Below, in pieces: positions 5,329 to 8,617 of a DNA stretch of 8,617 nt. The notes under the pieces were generated by a model, which worked only from the letters and a program-made list of their open reading frames with translations, did no database searches and was not told the DNA's origin. A program made the position numbers and the translations under genes. This DNA is from Clostridia bacterium (GTDB lineage Bacteria > Bacillota > Clostridia > Oscillospirales > CAG-272), in assembly GCA_017395715.1 (NCBI GenBank), contig JAFQNZ010000163.1:1-8617 (forward strand), read 5' to 3'. How positions within the stretch are numbered: the first letter of the stretch is position 1; every line of letters begins with the position of its first letter.

Positions 5329-5364
5329 ATCGGGCGCGCCCTAATGGCTCGCCCGATGTTTTTT
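5329..5364 (+). terminator. Plus-facing hairpin and T-run between potD and the isomerase gene
   Basis: ATCGGGCG (5329-5336) pairs with CGCCCGAT (5350-5357), and inside GCC (5338-5340) with GGC (5346-5348) across one mismatch. GTTTTTT follows on the plus strand. On the minus strand, where all nearby genes lie, the stem is followed by ATTCATAG, so termination in the gene direction should be poor. It may stop antisense transcripts or stabilise the potD mRNA end. Confidence 0.6.
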
Positions 5365-6613
5365 ACCAATAATAGCGCCGTCTGCGAATCTTCTTCACAT
5401 AAGACACAATGAAAAATGCAATCAGTGCCACAACGAGCACACCGCAGGCGATATACACGCCGCTGCCGAGTGTGGAGCTTTCGACCTTTAGTTTTTCCCA
5501 CAGGTTGTTCACCTCTTGGAGCATCTTGGAATCAAGATTTTCGTAGGCATAGGTGTCATACACCAAGGCAAAGTCCATATCGTCGGGATACAGAAGCGCC
5601 ATGCCCTCTTCACCCATGTACTCTTGATAATCGGCATCCTCATACACAAGGCTGTTGGGAGAGGCGTAGTAGATATACTCCGCATTGGCAATTGCCGCCT
5701 CTTTGCTGAGCATGAAGTTGATATAGCGTTCTGCCGCAAGCTTGTTGCTTGAACCCTTGGGAATGCACATGGCATCCACAAAAATGTTGGTCACATACTC
5801 GCCGTTTTCGTTCACGGGATAAAAGAAACGAAGATCGGGATTGTTCTCCGCCATCGAAAGATAGTCGCCCGCGTAGTATGCGGAAATGGCAGCTTCCCCG
5901 CCCTCCATCTTGTTATAGATCTCGTCCATCACATAGCTTTGTACGAGAGGCTTTTGCTCCACAAGCTTTTGAAGCGCCGCGTTCCACTTGGTCATATCGG
6001 TGGTGTTCACATCGATACCAAGCATATACATCGCCGTACCGAACGCATCGCGCGAGTTGTTGAACTGCAAAATCTGACCCTTGTATTTTTCGTTGAAAAG
6101 AAGCTCCCACGTGCTGGCGTCTTCTTCGTCCACCATGGTGGAGTTGTAAATCACGCCCACCATACCGTAGGTGTACGGCACGGTGTACTTTTCTTCGGGG
6201 TCATAGCCAAGACCTTTGCAATGCTCGGCAATATACCGGTAATTGGGGATATTGCTAAAGTCAAGCTCTTCGAGCAAATTACCGTCCTCATCCTCGATCA
6301 TACGCTGGATCATATAATCGGACGGGATGATAATATCATACCCCGTTGCGCCGCTTTTTAATTTGGCGTACAAATCTTCGTTGCTGGCGTAAGTCGTGTA
6401 ATTGACTGTCATTTCCACGCCATAGGTCTCAAGATAGTATTTCTCAAACGCACGGTTCACATCAAGAGAGCCTTCCGAGCCGTCGGAAATATATTCGCCC
6501 CAGTTGTACACGTTGAGTACCACTTTTTCTTTTGCTTCCCCGCAGGAAGAAAAAGAAAGAAGCATTGCCAAAAGAATCAAAAGAAGCAGACCGGAGAAAA
6601 TAATCTTTTTCAT
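5363..6613 (-). CDS. potD: Polyamine ABC transporter substrate-binding lipoprotein with C-terminal membrane helix
   Basis: A 416-residue periplasmic-binding-type protein that captures spermidine/putrescine for PotABC. A signal (1-23) ends at FSSC with lipidated Cys24. VYNWGEYISDG (35-45) with Trp38, SNEDLYAKL (77-85) and IPSDYM (96-101) match PotD ligand-pocket blocks; Asp189 and Asp280 fit the conserved acids that hold the amine groups. Some aromatic positions differ from E. coli PotD (Phe278 for a Trp). Unusually, residues about 384-406 form a hydrophobic helix followed by KKIRRRR, an apparent second membrane anchor that the E. coli protein lacks. Four-base ATGA overlap with potC. The mature domain is of usual length; ligand preference between putrescine and spermidine is not decided. 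Confidence 0.93.
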   Translation of the reverse strand: MKKIIFSGLLLLILLAMLLSFSSCGEAKEKVVLNVYNWGEYISDGSEGSLDVNRAFEKYYLETYGVEMTVNYTTYASNEDLYAKLKSGATGYDIIIPSDYMIQRMIEDEDGNLLEELDFSNIPNYRYIAEHCKGLGYDPEEKYTVPYTYGMVGVIYNSTMVDEEDASTWELLFNEKYKGQILQFNNSRDAFGTAMYMLGIDVNTTDMTKWNAALQKLVEQKPLVQSYVMDEIYNKMEGGEAAISAYYAGDYLSMAENNPDLRFFYPVNENGEYVTNIFVDAMCIPKGSSNKLAAERYINFMLSKEAAIANAEYIYYASPNSLVYEDADYQEYMGEEGMALLYPDDMDFALVYDTYAYENLDSKMLQEVNNLWEKLKVESSTLGSGVYIACGVLVVALIAFFIVSYVKKIRRRRYYW

Positions 6614-7443
6614 TTGCCCGCCCCCGCTTTCTTTTTGCTGTTTTTCGTCACCTTTTTGGTGCGGTCGCGCTCGCCCACAAAGTTCGAGAGTAAGAGAAGA
6701 ACCAAAATGGCAACAAAAATGAAGGTGGAAAGTGCGTACATATCGGGTGTTACGCGCTTTTTGGTCATGGAGTAAATGCGAATCGGCAAGGTTTCAAAGC
6801 CGTTGCCCACCGTGAAATAGCTGATCACAAAGTCGTCAAGCGACAAGGTAAATGCCATGATCAGACCCGAGATCACACCCGGCATGATGGCGGGAAGCTC
6901 CACCTTGAAAAAGGACTGCATCGGCGTGCATCCAAGGTCAAGCGCCGCTTCGGGCAAGTGGCGATCCATTTCGCGAAGCTTGGGCAGTACGTTCAGAATG
7001 ATATACGGCAGGTTAAAGGTGATATGCGCGATGAGAACCGTCCAAAAGCTCAAATTGCTCGACGCATTCACAAGACCGCCCACAAACACAAAGAGAAGCA
7101 TCATCGAAATACCGGTCACGATATCGGGATTCATCATCGGGATGTTGGTCACCGTGTTGATCGATTGCTGAATGTATTTGTTTTTCATTTTGTTGATGCC
7201 CACAGCCGCCGCCGTACCGATCAAGGTGGCAATCAGCGAAGAAAGCACCGCGAGGATCAGGGTGTTTTTCAGTGCATTCAAGGTTGCGTCATCGTTGAGA
7301 AGCTCCTCGTACCACTGCGTTGAAAAACCCGTGAACACGCCTGTGGAGTTTGAGTCGTTAAACGAGAAGAGGATCAAAACCGCAATCGGCGCATAGAGAA
7401 ACGCAAAGATCAGAATGGTATAGATCTTGTTGGCTTTTTTCAT
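6610..7443 (-). CDS. potC: Polyamine ABC transporter permease PotC
   Basis: A 277-residue inner-membrane permease pairing with PotB to form the polyamine channel. Six hydrophobic segments (about 9-27, 60-83, 105-126, 131-153, 187-206, 236-255) fit the family. The cytoplasmic EAA loop is EAALDLGCTPMQSFF (165-179), which docks on the PotA ATPase. SLDDFVISYF (201-210) is a PotC hallmark. The tail is rich in Lys (262-277). The start overlaps the potB stop as ATGA, and the ribosome site GAGGAAGGGGGG is embedded in the last PotB codons, so translation is probably coupled. Confidence 0.95.
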   Translation of the reverse strand: MKKANKIYTILIFAFLYAPIAVLILFSFNDSNSTGVFTGFSTQWYEELLNDDATLNALKNTLILAVLSSLIATLIGTAAAVGINKMKNKYIQQSINTVTNIPMMNPDIVTGISMMLLFVFVGGLVNASSNLSFWTVLIAHITFNLPYIILNVLPKLREMDRHLPEAALDLGCTPMQSFFKVELPAIMPGVISGLIMAFTLSLDDFVISYFTVGNGFETLPIRIYSMTKKRVTPDMYALSTFIFVAILVLLLLSNFVGERDRTKKVTKNSKKKAGAGK

Positions 7444-8267
7444 GCCACCATCCCCCCTTCCTCTTCACCGAAACGGTTCATCACCGTCATCGAAAGAATG
7501 ATCAGGATCATCAAAACAAAGGAAATGGCTGAGCCGAGATTGTAGTTGTAAGCGGTTTGGAACTGACGCTCGATGGTATCACCGATCAGGTCGAACTTGC
7601 CGCCGCCCAGCTTCTGCGAAATGTAGAAGGTACTGATCGAAGGCACAAACACCATCGTAATTCCCGAAATAACGCCCGAGCGCGAAAGCGGCAGGATCAC
7701 ATGGAAGAGTGTGCGCGCCGAATTGCAGCCAAGGTCGGCAGACGCTTCCACAAGACGGGGGTCAAGCTTTGAAAGCGAGGTGTAAATCGGCAGGATCATA
7801 TACGGCAAAAAGTTGTACACCATGCCGAGAATAACAGCACCCGAGGTGTTGATCATGTGATACGGACCAAGACCGATATAGCTGAGGGCGGTGTTGAGTA
7901 GCCCCGTGTCTTCAAGGATCGCCATCCAAGAGTATGTACGGATCAAAAAGTTCATCCACATGGGAAGCATCACAAGCACCATGAGGATCTTTTGGGTTCT
8001 GGGTTGGGTTTTACTGATATAATAGGCAACGGGATAGGCGATCACAAGGCAGATGACCGTTGCCAAAAACGCAAAGCAAGCCGAGCGCAGGAAAATTTCA
8101 GCATATTCCGCCGTAGCAAGAGAGCCGAAGTTGGCGGTTGTGAAATTGCCGTCCTTGTCTGTAAAGGCATAGTACGCCACAAAGAGCAGCGGCGCAATGA
8201 TAAAAAGAACCGACCAGACAAGATACGGCGCCGCGGGGGCTTTGCCGAGTAACGATCTTTTTTTCAT
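7440..8267 (-). CDS. potB: Polyamine ABC transporter permease PotB
   Basis: A 275-residue inner-membrane permease, partner of PotC. Six membrane segments are visible (about 14-34, 62-84, 94-118, 143-164, 197-215, 245-264). The EAA loop reads EASADLGCNSARTLF (174-188) followed by LPLSRSGVISG, the ATPase contact. MLPMWMNFLIRTYSW (100-114) is a conserved PotB block. The start lies five bases after the potA stop; the nearest purine-rich ribosome sites are AAAGGG, too close, and GAGGA, about 12 bases off, so coupling to potA translation is likely. Confidence 0.95.
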   Translation of the reverse strand: MKKRSLLGKAPAAPYLVWSVLFIIAPLLFVAYYAFTDKDGNFTTANFGSLATAEYAEIFLRSACFAFLATVICLVIAYPVAYYISKTQPRTQKILMVLVMLPMWMNFLIRTYSWMAILEDTGLLNTALSYIGLGPYHMINTSGAVILGMVYNFLPYMILPIYTSLSKLDPRLVEASADLGCNSARTLFHVILPLSRSGVISGITMVFVPSISTFYISQKLGGGKFDLIGDTIERQFQTAYNYNLGSAISFVLMILIILSMTVMNRFGEEEGGMVA

Positions 8268-8272
8268 TCCCT

Positions 8273-8617
8273 TTATTCGTCCTCCTCTGTAAGGTCGGAA
8301 AGATGCTCCATTTCCTCACTGTAGGTCGAATAGTCTCCAAACATATTGGAGAATTCGGATTTTTTCATAATGTGAATGGCATCGGGCTCGATGTAAAGAC
8401 CGATCTTCTGACCGGGACCCGCATAGTCGGTGGTCTGGATCATCCATTTGAAGCCGCCGACCGAAACGATGATCTCGTAGTGAACGCCCTTGAAGGTCAC
8501 CGAGGTGATCACGCCCGAAAGCATACCCTTTTCCACAGGAACCACGTCCACGTCCTCGGGACGCACCACAACGTCAACCTTTTCGTTCTTGTCAAAGCCC
8601 TTGTCAAGGCAGTCAAA
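8273..8617 (-). CDS. potA: Polyamine ABC transporter ATPase PotA, C-terminal part only
   Basis: Open to the window edge: the last 114 residues of the ATP-binding subunit that powers PotBC. The Walker and signature motifs lie outside. What remains is the C-terminal TOBE_2 regulatory domain, recognisable by VVVRPEDVDVV, then GVITSVTFKGVHYEI and the late PDAIHIM. An internal GTG at 8569 gives a shorter frame, but the reading frame continues upstream without a stop through FDCLDKGFDKNEKV, so the gene is partial, not short. An acidic tail (EEMEHLSDLTEEDE) extends beyond the domain. Order potABCD matches the standard operon, whose promoter must lie beyond 8617. Confidence 0.93.
   Translation of the reverse strand, partial: FDCLDKGFDKNEKVDVVVRPEDVDVVPVEKGMLSGVITSVTFKGVHYEIIVSVGGFKWMIQTTDYAGPGQKIGLYIEPDAIHIMKKSEFSNMFGDYSTYSEEMEHLSDLTEEDE

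Noticed and set aside
5363..7443. PotC-PotD fusion
   Set aside because: The genes overlap by four bases in different frames, with a clear stop for potC and a full signal peptide for PotD.
8273..8569. Stand-alone small TOBE protein starting at GTG 8569
   Set aside because: The frame continues open to the window edge with PotA-like sequence; it is the 3' end of potA.

Overview
The window reads as chromosomal DNA of a strictly anaerobic Gram-positive bacterium, most likely an uncultured gut-type Clostridia (Oscillospiraceae/Ruminococcaceae-like; inferred from gene content and style, not from a marker gene). Pointers are the AAAGGAG-type ribosome sites, a sigma-A promoter TTGACT-17-TATAAT, Cys lipobox proteins, a rubrerythrin carrying rubredoxin-type centres at both ends, and a secreted lipoprotein built of GHxYxxATC repeats, a style common in gut Firmicutes. 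Base composition is roughly balanced, with a more AT-rich lipoprotein C-terminus.

Layout. (1) 22-142: tRNA-Glu(UUC) with encoded CCA, whose 3' end runs directly into a 24-bp perfect inverted repeat acting as terminator. (2) 143-389: no gene; a block of short palindromes plus a partial copy of the tRNA-Glu 3' end. (3) 390-1898: a small XRE-type regulator (minus) divergent from a repeat-rich, Cys/His-rich lipoprotein (plus); the shared control region has three copies of CCTGAA and face-to-face promoters, and the lipoprotein gene ends in a strong terminator. (4) 1899-2154: no gene; a palindromic intergenic element. (5) 2155-3707, minus: rubrerythrin then a ZIP-family metal transporter, an apparent two-gene unit for peroxide defence and divalent metal supply. 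The 83-nt gap between them holds an unusual hairpin that buries the ribosome site of the transporter. (6) 3811-8617, minus: potA (3' end only), potB, potC, potD, a cyclophilin peptidyl-prolyl isomerase and a Gfo/Idh/MocA oxidoreductase, closed by a terminator with a GAAA tetraloop.

How the genes work together. PotABCD is a complete polyamine ABC importer (the ATPase runs off the window edge). potB/potC, potC/potD and isomerase/oxidoreductase each overlap as ATGA, which suggests translational coupling. PotD appears anchored twice: an N-terminal lipid and a C-terminal transmembrane helix. Rubrerythrin and the ZIP transporter plausibly share a transcript.

I did not find a clear undescribed multi-gene defence, mobile or biosynthetic system. 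The most interesting signals are the candidate two-state leader of the ZIP gene, the XRE/lipoprotein control region, the Cys/His repeat lipoprotein, and the intergenic palindromes, one of which copies part of the tRNA.
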